Shown here: positions 34,120-43,158 of the stretch, piece by piece | How positions within the stretch are numbered: position 1 is the stretch's first letter | Layout: each line of letters opens with the position of its first letter | DNA from: RGIG4097 sp045613765 | GTDB lineage: Bacteria; Bacillota; Clostridia; Christensenellales; CAG-917 | NCBI GenBank assembly: GCA_045613765.1 | Contig: JAZLBO010000020.1 | Span: 94,601-158,600, forward strand | Direction: 5' to 3' | DNA length: 64,000 nt | Notes under the pieces: generated by a model | The model's input: only the letters and a program-made list of their open reading frames with translations | Told to the model about the DNA's origin: nothing | Database searches by the model: none | Made by a program: the position numbers and the translations under genes

Positions 34120-34182
34120 TAAATCTTTTGATAGGTTGAATTTATCGCAAATCAAGGTTTTTGCATATCAAAAAGCATAATT

Positions 34183-34213
34183 AAAGGGCTTGTCCAAACG
34201 GACAAGCCCTTTT
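34183..34213. terminator. shared terminator between the phosphoribosyltransferase and nucleotidase genes
   Basis: AAAGGGCTTGTCC / GGACAAGCCCTTT, 13-bp stem with T-run, between converging genes. Confidence 0.9.
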
Positions 34214-34243
34214 CTATTCTTCTACTGTTCAAATCATTTTTGC

Positions 34244-35737
34244 TTATTCAAGGCCACCTTGTTGAATATAACCGGCAAGCAAATCTCTTGCATAGACACC
34301 TTCTCCAAGATAGTCAATGACTGTCAGTTTGTTGTCATCATATCCAGAATTCCAAGTGTCTGTGATGATATAATACACTCTATTTACGTCAATATTTTGA
34401 CGGACTTTTTCGCCATAAGTGCTGACATAGATGAAGTACTCTCCATTTTCAAAATAACGGCTCTTCAAATCTCTACCCTTGATTGAGCAAAGGACGATTT
34501 CATTGTCAAAGGGGAACAACATATAAAGCATTGCGTATGTGACGTTTCCACTGTAAAGCTTCTTGGGAGAACGGACGTTGATATCTCCACCACCAAGGAC
34601 GATATCATATTGTGAACCCCACTTTTCATAGCCTGCATTGTAATAAAGTTGGGCAGCAAGGTTGGAAAGATCATCACCGTCTTGATAGATGGAATTGACG
34701 CCAAGAGGATTGTTCATTGTGCCCAAAACATCATCATATTTTGCCATGAGTGTTGCAACAATGGGATCGTCTGCCATATTTTTATAGACGGTGCTCATGA
34801 TAAGATTTGCAGTGCGAACTCTTGCCGTGCCGTCCTTGAGATTGAAAAGGATTTGTGCATGGCTCAAGCCGAAGTCGTTGTCGCCACCACCTTGAAGATG
34901 ATATACACCATAACTATCTCTCAAAATATAGTGTTGATGGGTGTGTCCTTCAAAGACCAAGTCAACTGCACCACTTGAGAGTGCAGGATCATAGTAACTT
35001 TGCAACTTTTGACTGGTGATAACCTTTTCACTTGTGCTACTTAGTTCTGCGCCGTCATGAAGTGAAAGGATGACAAAATCAACGCCTTCTTCTTGGCGAA
35101 GTCTTGCTGATTCTTCTTCAATAAGGTCAGTTAGGTCATCATCAACCTTGAAATAGACACTGCTTCTCTTGTCTGCTGCGATTGATGAATAGCAGTCGCC
35201 GATTGCACCGATAATGCCAATTTGCACGTCGCCCTTGTCAACAACCGTTGATGCCTCACAACCTGCAAGACGTTGGTTGGTTTCCACGTCATAGACGTTG
35301 ATTGCAAGGATGGGGAACTCTGCGATTTGGATATTTGATGCAATAGGACCAACGCCCCAGTCAAACTCATGGTTGCCAAGTGTCATGGATGCAAAGTTCA
35401 GTTCGTTCATCCAATCTGTGATGATATTGCCCTTTGTAAGACCACTTTCACAACTGCCTTGCCACATATCCCCTGATGAAAGGAAGATTGTGTTTTGTTC
35501 TGCTGCCATCTTTTTGAGATATGTAGTCATCTCATCAATGCCGGGTTGAGCATCAGAGTCCTCAAACTTGCCGTGCAAGTCATTTATGCCGTAAACGTCA
35601 AGTGCATAGTAGTCGTCGTCGCCGTTTCCACCATTGCCACCACCGTTGTCGGGGTTGACGGGTGTACAAGCCACCATCATTGACAACATAAAGACGAGCA
35701 ACATTATTGCCACAAAAATCTTTGTAAATTTCTTCAT
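34244..35737 (-). CDS. 5'-nucleotidase / cyclic phosphodiesterase family lipoprotein
   Basis: Extracellular UshA-type enzyme of 497 residues. It has a lipoprotein signal (MMVAC) and a Gly/Asn-rich spacer. The metallophosphoesterase domain has GINDLHGKF, SSGDMWQGS, LGNHEFDWG and FEGHTHQHY. The C-terminal 5'-nucleotidase domain follows (about 330-497, with NLAAQLYYNAGYEKWG and GGGDINVRS). It would release nucleosides and phosphate outside the cell and so could feed the purine salvage gene next door. AGGA lies before ATG 35737. It appears to be a single-gene unit. Confidence 0.9.
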   Translation of the reverse strand: MKKFTKIFVAIMLLVFMLSMMVACTPVNPDNGGGNGGNGDDDYYALDVYGINDLHGKFEDSDAQPGIDEMTTYLKKMAAEQNTIFLSSGDMWQGSCESGLTKGNIITDWMNELNFASMTLGNHEFDWGVGPIASNIQIAEFPILAINVYDVETNQRLAGCEASTVVDKGDVQIGIIGAIGDCYSSIAADKRSSVYFKVDDDLTDLIEEESARLRQEEGVDFVILSLHDGAELSSTSEKVITSQKLQSYYDPALSSGAVDLVFEGHTHQHYILRDSYGVYHLQGGGDNDFGLSHAQILFNLKDGTARVRTANLIMSTVYKNMADDPIVATLMAKYDDVLGTMNNPLGVNSIYQDGDDLSNLAAQLYYNAGYEKWGSQYDIVLGGGDINVRSPKKLYSGNVTYAMLYMLFPFDNEIVLCSIKGRDLKSRYFENGEYFIYVSTYGEKVRQNIDVNRVYYIITDTWNSGYDDNKLTVIDYLGEGVYARDLLAGYIQQGGLE

Positions 35738-35809
35738 ATTGTGTCCTAATATTTTATTGTAAATTGTTTTATCTAAATTCTTTGATTGTCAGTTCAACTT
35801 TTGAAAATC

Positions 35810-36259
35810 TTATTCTTCAACAAGTTTACGCTTGCGACCGTTAATGATGTTCATGCTTTCTTTCAGTGCCTTTTCTGCTCCGTCCAAAAGATTGAAAGCA
35901 AGTGCTCTTGCTTCATAATCCATCTTGTCATAAGCCTCTTGTGCTTCTCTGCGAAGTGCATCTGCATCTTCTCTTGCTTGGCGCATAATTTCGGTGTCTG
36001 ACTTCATTTGTGCAACTTGGGCTTCGGCATTGTCGCAAATGGACTCCGCATAAGCATTTGCCTTGCTCAAAATGTCATCACGTTCTCTCTTGATTTGCTC
36101 TGCTTCACGGAGTGCAATAGGATATGCACCACGGAAACGGCTGATGAGAGCAAGCATTGTTTGACGGTTGACAACAATGTCTGTTGATGAAAATGCTGCC
36201 TTTTTGGCACGCAAAACTTCGCCTTCGATTTCGTTCAACAATGATTCGATTGTTTCCAT
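35810..36259 (-). CDS. coiled-coil protein, DivIVA/ATPase-subunit-like, function unknown
   Basis: Protein of 149 residues, almost entirely helical, with two coiled-coil stretches (about 55-105 and 105-140) rich in Glu, Ala, Arg and Asp. A short conserved-looking start (IESLLNEIEGEVLRAKKA) precedes them. It has no membrane segment. AGAGGAAAG lies before ATG 36259. It sits 85 bp behind the rsmD-coaD fusion on the same strand, and Firmicutes often carry a DivIVA/ATPase-like coiled-coil gene there. A scaffold role in division or envelope growth is inference. Confidence 0.75.
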   Translation of the reverse strand: METIESLLNEIEGEVLRAKKAAFSSTDIVVNRQTMLALISRFRGAYPIALREAEQIKRERDDILSKANAYAESICDNAEAQVAQMKSDTEIMRQAREDADALRREAQEAYDKMDYEARALAFNLLDGAEKALKESMNIINGRKRKLVEE

Positions 36260-36344
36260 AACTTTCCTCTTGATGTATGTTTATTTTTTATTTTCAATTT
36301 CATTTGAGCGTGGGCAATTCAACTTGCCCAGCACCATATTTGTT

Positions 36345-37346
36345 TCATTTAGTTTTCTTTTCAAGGATATCAATCACTGTCATAATTGCGCCTTGAGGGA
36401 TATGCTTGAAGTTGCCCACTTTGATTTCTTCCTTCACTGAAGTTGATGACACGTCTTCATATTCATCAATATCAATGATGTCTGTATCAATGCCACCATG
36501 AGTGAGATTGTACTCTCTCATTTCTTCTTCGTACACCCTATCCTTTTCATCACGGACGCCACGGACAAAGATTGATGCACCCTCTCTTTTTGCAGTGTCA
36601 ACTGCCGTGTCTGTGCTATATACAACTCGCACGCCTTTTTTGTAGGAAATGACACTATCCACTATTTTAACACGCTCATCTGGTGTGAAGAAGTACTCTT
36701 TTTGCTCATTGACAAGGCAAGCCACAACCACTTCGTCATACTTTTCAAGGGCTTTTTCAAGCAGTGCTTCGTGTCCTTTTGTAAAGGGATCAAAACTGCC
36801 TGTGAGCATTGCAGTATTGCTCTTTGTGATAAACTCGCCAATGGTATAACCCATCTTTTTTGTGCGAGTTTTATAGCCCTTTGGTGCAGTGAAAGAAATT
36901 TCGTCACCATGCTCGTAATAGATGATGCCGTCATCACTGAGCAAGTCTTTTTCAACAACATATTCCACTGCAATTTGACCAAGATTACTCTTGTACGGTG
37001 GATCTATGAATACAATGTCAAGTTTGTCCGTCATTGTACGGAGTACACCAAGAAAATCCCCTGTGATGACACGATAGTTGCCGTCCATACCTGCAAGGTT
37101 TGAGTTGACAAAGCGCACGCTATCGGGGCTTTTGTCTGCAAAGATGACTTCCTTTGCACCACGAGAAAGACACTCTATTCCAAGTGCGCCTGTGCCTGCA
37201 AATAAGTCAAGGCATCTTGCATCTGCAATCTTGAATTGCAAGATATTGAAGACAGTTTCCTTGATCCTATCTGTTGTGGGGCGTACGTTGTCGCCTTTGG
37301 GGGCTTCGATACGTCTTCCTTTGTATTTTCCTGCGATAACTCTCAT
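36345..37346 (-). CDS. fusion of 16S rRNA m2G966 methyltransferase and phosphopantetheine adenylyltransferase
   Basis: One continuous 333-residue chain. Residues about 1-175 are RsmD: MRVIAGKYKGRRIEAP, LDLFAGTGALGIE and IDPPY. Residues about 178-333 are CoaD, the penultimate step of coenzyme A synthesis: AMLTGSFDPFTKGHEALLEK (the T/HxGH-type site), VRGVRDEKDRVYEEEM and SSTSVKEEI. In most Firmicutes rsmD and coaD are adjacent genes. Here the linker KSNTAMLTG joins them in frame with no internal stop. The ATG at 37346 overlaps the previous stop by 4 bp. Confidence 0.92.
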   Translation of the reverse strand: MRVIAGKYKGRRIEAPKGDNVRPTTDRIKETVFNILQFKIADARCLDLFAGTGALGIECLSRGAKEVIFADKSPDSVRFVNSNLAGMDGNYRVITGDFLGVLRTMTDKLDIVFIDPPYKSNLGQIAVEYVVEKDLLSDDGIIYYEHGDEISFTAPKGYKTRTKKMGYTIGEFITKSNTAMLTGSFDPFTKGHEALLEKALEKYDEVVVACLVNEQKEYFFTPDERVKIVDSVISYKKGVRVVYSTDTAVDTAKREGASIFVRGVRDEKDRVYEEEMREYNLTHGGIDTDIIDIDEYEDVSSTSVKEEIKVGNFKHIPQGAIMTVIDILEKKTK

Positions 37347-37915
37347 ATTGTTCCTTCAAAAATATTGCGCTTGACACCATTGTCAATGACACGCTTTTCT
37401 GTGACAAGACAGTCAAGTGGCACGTCAAATGATTGACACTCAAGCCCTTCTACGCTTTGACAATCAAAGGCGAGCCCAAGTTTTGTGCAATTATGTGCCG
37501 ACAAAAACTTGTCGTAATATCCTTTGCCGTGCCCTACTCTATTTAGTCCATCAAAGGCAACAAGGGGTATCACTGCAAGGTCAATCTCCTCAAGGGGATA
37601 ACCTTTGACCGGCTCCAATATGCCCCATTTGTTTGTCTTGAAATCAGTGTATGGTGTGATTGAAATCGCCTTCATATCTTCCCCATACACTTTGGGCACT
37701 GCCACCACCTTTTCAAGTGCGAGCGCAAGACCAACTATTTCGTGGGTGTCAGGCTCGGTGTCTGTGCCAAGATAGACGAATATCTTTTTGGCTCTTTTGA
37801 AAACATCAAGAGAAGACACTGCATCAACAATGCTATCGCTTGCCCATTGCTTTTCACTATCCGTCATTTTGGACAGCTTTTCTCTTGCCAGTTTTCTTGC
37901 CTCTTGTTTTGTCAT
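37343..37915 (-). CDS. 5-formyltetrahydrofolate cyclo-ligase
   Basis: Converts 5-formyl-THF to 5,10-methenyl-THF with ATP. The protein is 190 residues from ATG 37915. That start overlaps the alr stop as ATGA, so coupling is likely; a start 33 bases further upstream is less plausible. The family blocks are VYLGTDTEPDTHEI, the folate/ATP segment PLVAFDGLNRVGHGKGYYDK (Gly-rich loop) and GLAFDCQSVE. It ends in another 4-bp overlap with rsmD-coaD. Confidence 0.92.
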   Translation of the reverse strand: MTKQEARKLAREKLSKMTDSEKQWASDSIVDAVSSLDVFKRAKKIFVYLGTDTEPDTHEIVGLALALEKVVAVPKVYGEDMKAISITPYTDFKTNKWGILEPVKGYPLEEIDLAVIPLVAFDGLNRVGHGKGYYDKFLSAHNCTKLGLAFDCQSVEGLECQSFDVPLDCLVTEKRVIDNGVKRNIFEGTI

Positions 37916-38865
37916 TTGATATACGTCCGTTTTATGCGACCTTTCCACCTTGTCAATATGGTGTAAGGTATTGTTTTCGTCATTTGTGCAACCATATCTG
38001 GCGTCAAATCTTTGCCAATGAATATTGCCTTTTCCCCTACGGTTGCTTTGTGGTCATCTGTGAATACTGCAATGCAATCCATACACACTGCAATCACTTG
38101 CCGAAGTTTGCCATCTATTAAAATAGGTTGTGGATTTTCTCGGTCAATGCCGTCATTATAACCACCAAAAACCCAAGCAATATATCCACTCTCAGCCATT
38201 GTTTTGCCGTAGCCAACATTGTCGCCTACACCAAGCCTTTTCACCGCCACAATTACGCTTTCAACAGTCATTGCGCCTTTGTATGCGTCTATGCCTACTC
38301 GCACAATATCGCCATCAAAAAGCCGTGCAGTTGATGATGCCAAAATGTGATTGTCGCAGTCTATTGAAAGTGCTTTCTTGCACCTTTCAAAGAGATAATA
38401 TTGCTCCGTGGCACTATCCGTTGAATAGATGTGTGAGTACACCCACTTGACGTTGACACCACTTATCTTTTCCTTCAACAATAGCAAGTCTTCAGTGTCA
38501 AAGCCAAATCTACTCATACCGGTGTTGATTTTCAATGCAACAGGTATGCCACTGGCCTTTGCAATTTCAAGTCCGTCAAAAGTGCCAACTGACAAAACCA
38601 ATTTGCACAACTTTGCCCTACCAATTTCGTGGGGCAACCACTGACAGACTAATATAGGCGCTTTTATACCTTCTTTACGGAGTAAAGTACCTTCTTCTAC
38701 CGTTGCAACACCAAAGCCATACACAAGGCTTTCTACGCCCTTTGCCACTGCTGTTATGCCGTGACCATAACCATCACTTTTGACCATAAGTAGCACACTT
38801 TTGCCACCGTATGACTTGATGTTTTCTGCAATGATATTTAGATCCACTTTCACGTCAATGTGCAT
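37912..38865 (-). CDS. alr: alanine racemase, short form
   Basis: PLP enzyme that makes D-alanine for peptidoglycan. The PLP lysine is in MVKSDGYGHG near residue 28 and the second catalytic base is Tyr in VGDNVGYGKT. The protein has 317 residues, against about 360-390 usual, so the barrel and C-terminal beta domain are trimmed; the CMDC block remains. It is the first gene of a tightly overlapping run alr, cyclo-ligase, rsmD-coaD. No strong ribosome site is seen before ATG 38865. Activity on other amino acids is possible. Confidence 0.85.
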   Translation of the reverse strand: MHIDVKVDLNIIAENIKSYGGKSVLLMVKSDGYGHGITAVAKGVESLVYGFGVATVEEGTLLRKEGIKAPILVCQWLPHEIGRAKLCKLVLSVGTFDGLEIAKASGIPVALKINTGMSRFGFDTEDLLLLKEKISGVNVKWVYSHIYSTDSATEQYYLFERCKKALSIDCDNHILASSTARLFDGDIVRVGIDAYKGAMTVESVIVAVKRLGVGDNVGYGKTMAESGYIAWVFGGYNDGIDRENPQPILIDGKLRQVIAVCMDCIAVFTDDHKATVGEKAIFIGKDLTPDMVAQMTKTIPYTILTRWKGRIKRTYIK

Positions 38866-38943
38866 ATCTCAATATATGCCACATATCTTTGACTGGAAAG
38901 TGCTTTTCCTTTGTTTTGTTGAGATTGAATAGTTTTCTTAAAA

Positions 38944-39411
38944 TCAATCCTTTTTGTCTTTCTTTTCTTCGGTGTAATATTCAACGAGGATGCCACTCTT
39001 TGTTGCCAATTCCTTTGCCACCTTGTCTGCCGTGCCACCTTGAAGGTTCAACTGCAAGTCACTCATGCCACCTTTGTCATTGACAACGCTGACGTTTGCA
39101 ACACCTTTTTCTGTGTTTTGACGGACTGACGTGACGGCTGTATAGAGAATTTCCACCTTATAGAAAAGAGCAAAGTTTGCAATGAACTTGTCATCTGCAA
39201 ACTCATAATAACTGCCCAATAAAAGTGCCAAATCAAATGCCAAGATAAGCACACCCGTCACCAATGAAACACAAGTCACAGGGACGTTGACCAAATCACC
39301 AAAGACACCTGCAAGAAGCAGTGCATCAACAACAATGAGTGCCACTGCCAAAAGTGCCACAAGTGATATAATTATGGTTTTTACAGTGCCAAACTGCATT
39401 TTAATCTTCAT
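38944..39411 (-). CDS. small membrane protein with two helices and a soluble tail
   Basis: Protein of 155 residues if started at ATG 39411 (AAGGG 7 bases upstream); ATG 39426 is also possible. Two hydrophobic helices (about 8-35 and 43-65) are followed by a basic/acidic domain of about 85 residues (EILYTAVTSVRQNTEKGV, then LQLNLQGGTADKV) reminiscent of small PH-like membrane-associated domains. Function unknown. It is nearly contiguous with the polytopic gene at 39426, so the two are probably partners. Confidence 0.65.
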   Translation of the reverse strand: MKIKMQFGTVKTIIISLVALLAVALIVVDALLLAGVFGDLVNVPVTCVSLVTGVLILAFDLALLLGSYYEFADDKFIANFALFYKVEILYTAVTSVRQNTEKGVANVSVVNDKGGMSDLQLNLQGGTADKVAKELATKSGILVEYYTEEKKDKKD

Positions 39412-39425
39412 ATTCTGCCCTTTCA

Positions 39426-40406
39426 TCAATAGTTGATGTCGTTTTCGTCTTCGTAATCTTCTGTTTGATTTTCCTTACGATAGCCGTATTCGATTGTGTT
39501 GACAACTGTTCTGGGATCGACGTAGAAACTCATACCGTTGAGTTTGTAGTAACCGATAAGTTCAACTGCACGAAGGACCAAGAAATATGTTGCAGGGACG
39601 AGCAAATTGACAACACCAAAGGTGGGCACTGTCAATACTGCAACACAACAGTATGCTGTGAAGAAGATTGATGCAAATGATTTGAAGAATCCACCAAAGT
39701 TTTGTCTTACACTTGCAATGCTTCTTGCAAATGCTGCAAAGACCTTTTCTTCGGGATTGTAGAGCATACGGGGTATCCAGCCTGCATAGAGCATTGCACG
39801 GAGTGAGAAAAGTGCAACCCCAAGGACAAGTGCGATTGCAAGGCCAAAGAAACCGATAAGATGCATCAAACCATAACCTGTTGCCACGATAACTGCAATG
39901 ATTGCAAGGTCAAGGGGGCAAGAGATGAGCATTTTGCAAAGTGAGAATTTGCTTGCAACTTTGAGGTTTTTGATCATTGCTGCAAAGAAACCATATCTTG
40001 TGTTTGACGTCATAAGTTCGTTGATGACAAAGCCGATTGTATAGTGGCTCAAGCCAGTCAAGAACAAGTACAAGCAGTAAAGGACAATGCCTGCAATGAT
40101 AAATCCAACCATTGCGCCTACGTTATTTTGAAGGATTGCATTGATGGCTACTGTTGCGTGGGTTTTGATTTCTTCCACACCTTGATAGATGCTGATTTGG
40201 TCTTGAAGGTATTGCTCAACCGTTGTTTTAACGTGTTCAACTTCGCCAAGAATTGTCTCATTGTTGATGAGTGCCTTGCCAGAAGGGATATAGATTGCTG
40301 CTGCAAGTGAGCCAACAACCAATGTACAGATGAGCAACCAAAGGAAGATTTTTCCAAGATAGCCCATGTTGCCAATCATAAAGGATACTGAGTGTTTAAG
40401 TTCCAT
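39426..40406 (-). CDS. polytopic membrane protein of unknown function
   Basis: Protein of 326 residues with about six membrane helices. The first is at about 20-40, with pairs near 95-120, 170-210 and 235-285. The tail after residue 300 is charged (Glu/Asp). A long soluble loop lies at about 45-90. GAGG lies 5 bases before ATG 40406; an earlier GTG is rejected. It lies between valS and the small membrane protein on the same strand, with 73 bp behind valS holding no clear terminator. I do not recognise the family. Confidence 0.75.
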   Translation of the reverse strand: MELKHSVSFMIGNMGYLGKIFLWLLICTLVVGSLAAAIYIPSGKALINNETILGEVEHVKTTVEQYLQDQISIYQGVEEIKTHATVAINAILQNNVGAMVGFIIAGIVLYCLYLFLTGLSHYTIGFVINELMTSNTRYGFFAAMIKNLKVASKFSLCKMLISCPLDLAIIAVIVATGYGLMHLIGFFGLAIALVLGVALFSLRAMLYAGWIPRMLYNPEEKVFAAFARSIASVRQNFGGFFKSFASIFFTAYCCVAVLTVPTFGVVNLLVPATYFLVLRAVELIGYYKLNGMSFYVDPRTVVNTIEYGYRKENQTEDYEDENDINY

Positions 40407-40479
40407 ATTCACCTCATAAACTGCCTATGGCAGTGATCATGCGAGCAAACTCGCAAGTGTTTGTACGGTTGCCCGTCGT

Positions 40480-43113
40480 TTAGTTCAACTCTGCGAGTTT
40501 CTCTTTGAGTTTTGCAAGTTTGTCAATTGCTCTTGCAAGTTTTTCCTTTTCATTGTCAATAAGTTTTTGGGGTGCTTTTGCCACAAAACCTTGATTTGCA
40601 AGAAGTCCGTTGCCTTTGTTGATTTCTGCTTCTGCTTGTGCGATTTCCTTGAGGATACGTTCCTTTTCCTTTTCAAAGTCAATAAGGTCGCCCATGGGGA
40701 TCATCACTTCTGCAGTGTGTGTGACGATTGCCGTGCATCTTTCATTGATTTCTTCTTTGTCTTGGACAAAGGTTACATTGCCGATGCCTGCAAGTTTGTC
40801 AAGGTAGTGTGCAGACTTCTTCATAAAGTTTTCATCAGTTGCCTTGATGTAAGCATTGAGTTTCTTTGAAGGCACAACGCCCATTTCTGCACGAAGATTT
40901 CTTATTGCAACAACAAGTTCTCTAAGTCCTTCAAAGTTCTTTTCGTCCTTTCTGTATGCAAACTTCTTGTTGTATGTAGGCCAATCTTCCTTCATGAGAA
41001 TACTGCCCTTCTTTGCATACTTTGAGTAGATTTCTTCAGTGATGTAGGGGATGAAAGGATGCAAGAGTTTGAGGATTTGTGTGAGCGTGTATGTGAGCAT
41101 TGCCACTGCGTGCTCGTGATCCTTTTTATCTTTGCTATAAAGCAAAGGCTTGCTCATTTCAATATACCAGTCGCAGTATTCTGTCCATGTAAAGTCATAA
41201 AGACGTGCTGCTGCAAGACCGATTTCAAATTTGTTGAGATTGATTGTGACTTCCTTGATGACGTCATTAAGACGTGCAAGAATCCACTTGTCTGCTCCGT
41301 TGAGTTTTGAAGGGAATTCAAGTTTGTCATCAGGATTGATATTCATAATGACAAAGCGAGATGCGTTCCAAAGTTTGTTGATGAAGTTTCTTGCGCTTTC
41401 TGTCTTTGCATCTGTATATCTTGTGTCACTGCCGGGTGCAATGCCTGATGCAAGTGAGAAACGGAGTGCATCTGCGCCGTACTTGTCAATGATGAGCAAG
41501 GGGTCAATGCCGTTGCCCAATGACTTGGACATCTTTCTGCCTTGGCTATCACGTACGATACCGTGGATAAGCACTTCACTGAAAGGCACTTCGCCCATAA
41601 ACTCAATACCACTGAATATCATTCTTGCCACCCAGAAGAAAATGATGTCATATCCTGTGACGAGAACGCTTGTGGGATAGAAATAGCCGAGTGACTTTGT
41701 CTTCTTGGGATAGCCCAATGTACTGAAGGGCCAGAGTGCAGAACTGAACCAAGTGTCAAGGACGTCTTCGTCTTGGTGGAAGTGAGTGCAACCACACTTG
41801 GGGCAAGTTTCGGGCATGCTCTTGGCAACGATTGTTTCGCCACATTGGTCACAATAGTATGCAGGAATACGGTGTCCCCACCAAAGTTGACGTGAGATGC
41901 ACCAGTCCTTGATGTTTTCCATCCAGTTGAAGTATATCTTTTCAAAACGCTTGGGCACAAATTCAATCTTCTTTGACTTGACTGCCTTGATTGCAGGGGC
42001 TGCAAGTTCTTGCATCTTGACAAACCATTGTTTTGACACGATTGCTTCAACGGTTTCACCACAACGATAGCACTCGCCAACATTGTGTGCATAAGGTTCA
42101 ATCTTTTCAAGCAAACCAAGTTTTTCAATGTCTTCAACAACTGCTTTACGGCATTGGAGTCTGTCAAGACCTTGGTATTTGCCTGCATTTTCGTTCATAA
42201 TACCACCGTCGTCAATGACACGGATAATGGGCAAATTATGTCTAAGTCCAAGTTCAAAGTCGTTGGGATCGTGGGCAGGTGTAATCTTCACTGCGCCTGT
42301 GCCAAAACCGATTTCACAATAATCGTCGCCGACAACGGGGATTTCTCTATTGACAAGGGGTACGATAACCTTCTTGCCAATGTATTTTGCCATCTTTTCG
42401 TCCTTGGGGTTGACTGCAACTGCTGTGTCGCCCAGCATTGTTTCGGGACGAGTGGTTGCGATTGTGATATAGTCATCTTCTCCCACGACGGGATAGCGAT
42501 AGTACCAAAGATTTGATTGTTGCTCACTGTATTCAACTTCTGCATCAGAAAGTGCAGTCTTGCAGTGAGGACACCAGTTGATAATTCTATCCCCTCTGTA
42601 AATCAAGCCTTTGTTGTAATATTTGACAAATGCATCAAGGACTGCGTTTGAGCAGTTTTGGTCCATTGTAAATGCTTCTCTTGACCAGTCACATGATGAG
42701 CCGAGGCTCTTGAGTTGTTCTACGATTCTTCCACCGTATTGCTCTTTCCATGCCCATGCTCTTTCCATAAAACCGTCACGGCCGACATCCATCTTTGTGA
42801 CGCCTTCTTCATTTTTCATCTTTTCAACAATCTTGACTTCTGTTGCGATTGATGCGTGGTCAGTGCCGGGCAACCAAAGTGCCTCGTAGCCACTCATACG
42901 CTTGAATCTTGTCAAAATGTCTTGGATTGTTTGGTCAAGAGCGTGTCCCATGTGAAGTTGCCCTGTGATATTGGGAGGGGGCATCATAATGGTAAAGGGC
43001 TCTTTTTCGGGGTTGACGTGTGCTTCAAAGCACTTGTTCTTCATCCAGAAATCGTAAATTCGTTTTTCAAACTCTGGATTGTAGGTCTTTTCCATTTGAA
43101 TTTGTTTTTCCAT
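40480..43113 (-). CDS. valS: valyl-tRNA synthetase
   Basis: Class Ia aminoacyl-tRNA synthetase of 877 residues, normal length. HIGH motif as PPPNITGQLHMGHAL near residue 45; KMSKS motif as GRKMSKSLGNG near 525. The editing domain includes TTRPETMLGDTAVAV, and the zinc-binding insert has YYCDQCGE and CPKCGCTHFH. The C-terminal coiled coil is the Lys/Glu-rich last 60 residues. It lies 45 bp behind the CDP-alcohol phosphotransferase gene. No T-box leader is present in front of it, so regulation probably comes from the shared promoter. Confidence 0.99.
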   Translation of the reverse strand: MEKQIQMEKTYNPEFEKRIYDFWMKNKCFEAHVNPEKEPFTIMMPPPNITGQLHMGHALDQTIQDILTRFKRMSGYEALWLPGTDHASIATEVKIVEKMKNEEGVTKMDVGRDGFMERAWAWKEQYGGRIVEQLKSLGSSCDWSREAFTMDQNCSNAVLDAFVKYYNKGLIYRGDRIINWCPHCKTALSDAEVEYSEQQSNLWYYRYPVVGEDDYITIATTRPETMLGDTAVAVNPKDEKMAKYIGKKVIVPLVNREIPVVGDDYCEIGFGTGAVKITPAHDPNDFELGLRHNLPIIRVIDDGGIMNENAGKYQGLDRLQCRKAVVEDIEKLGLLEKIEPYAHNVGECYRCGETVEAIVSKQWFVKMQELAAPAIKAVKSKKIEFVPKRFEKIYFNWMENIKDWCISRQLWWGHRIPAYYCDQCGETIVAKSMPETCPKCGCTHFHQDEDVLDTWFSSALWPFSTLGYPKKTKSLGYFYPTSVLVTGYDIIFFWVARMIFSGIEFMGEVPFSEVLIHGIVRDSQGRKMSKSLGNGIDPLLIIDKYGADALRFSLASGIAPGSDTRYTDAKTESARNFINKLWNASRFVIMNINPDDKLEFPSKLNGADKWILARLNDVIKEVTINLNKFEIGLAAARLYDFTWTEYCDWYIEMSKPLLYSKDKKDHEHAVAMLTYTLTQILKLLHPFIPYITEEIYSKYAKKGSILMKEDWPTYNKKFAYRKDEKNFEGLRELVVAIRNLRAEMGVVPSKKLNAYIKATDENFMKKSAHYLDKLAGIGNVTFVQDKEEINERCTAIVTHTAEVMIPMGDLIDFEKEKERILKEIAQAEAEINKGNGLLANQGFVAKAPQKLIDNEKEKLARAIDKLAKLKEKLAELN

Positions 43114-43158
43114 AATTTCCTTCTATGCTTTTACACTTTGTGTAATTTGTATTTCCTA

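Noticed and set aside
43114..43158. Separate promoter or T-box for valS
   Set aside because: The 45-bp gap is too short for a T-box leader and shows no promoter; valS is read with the upstream gene.
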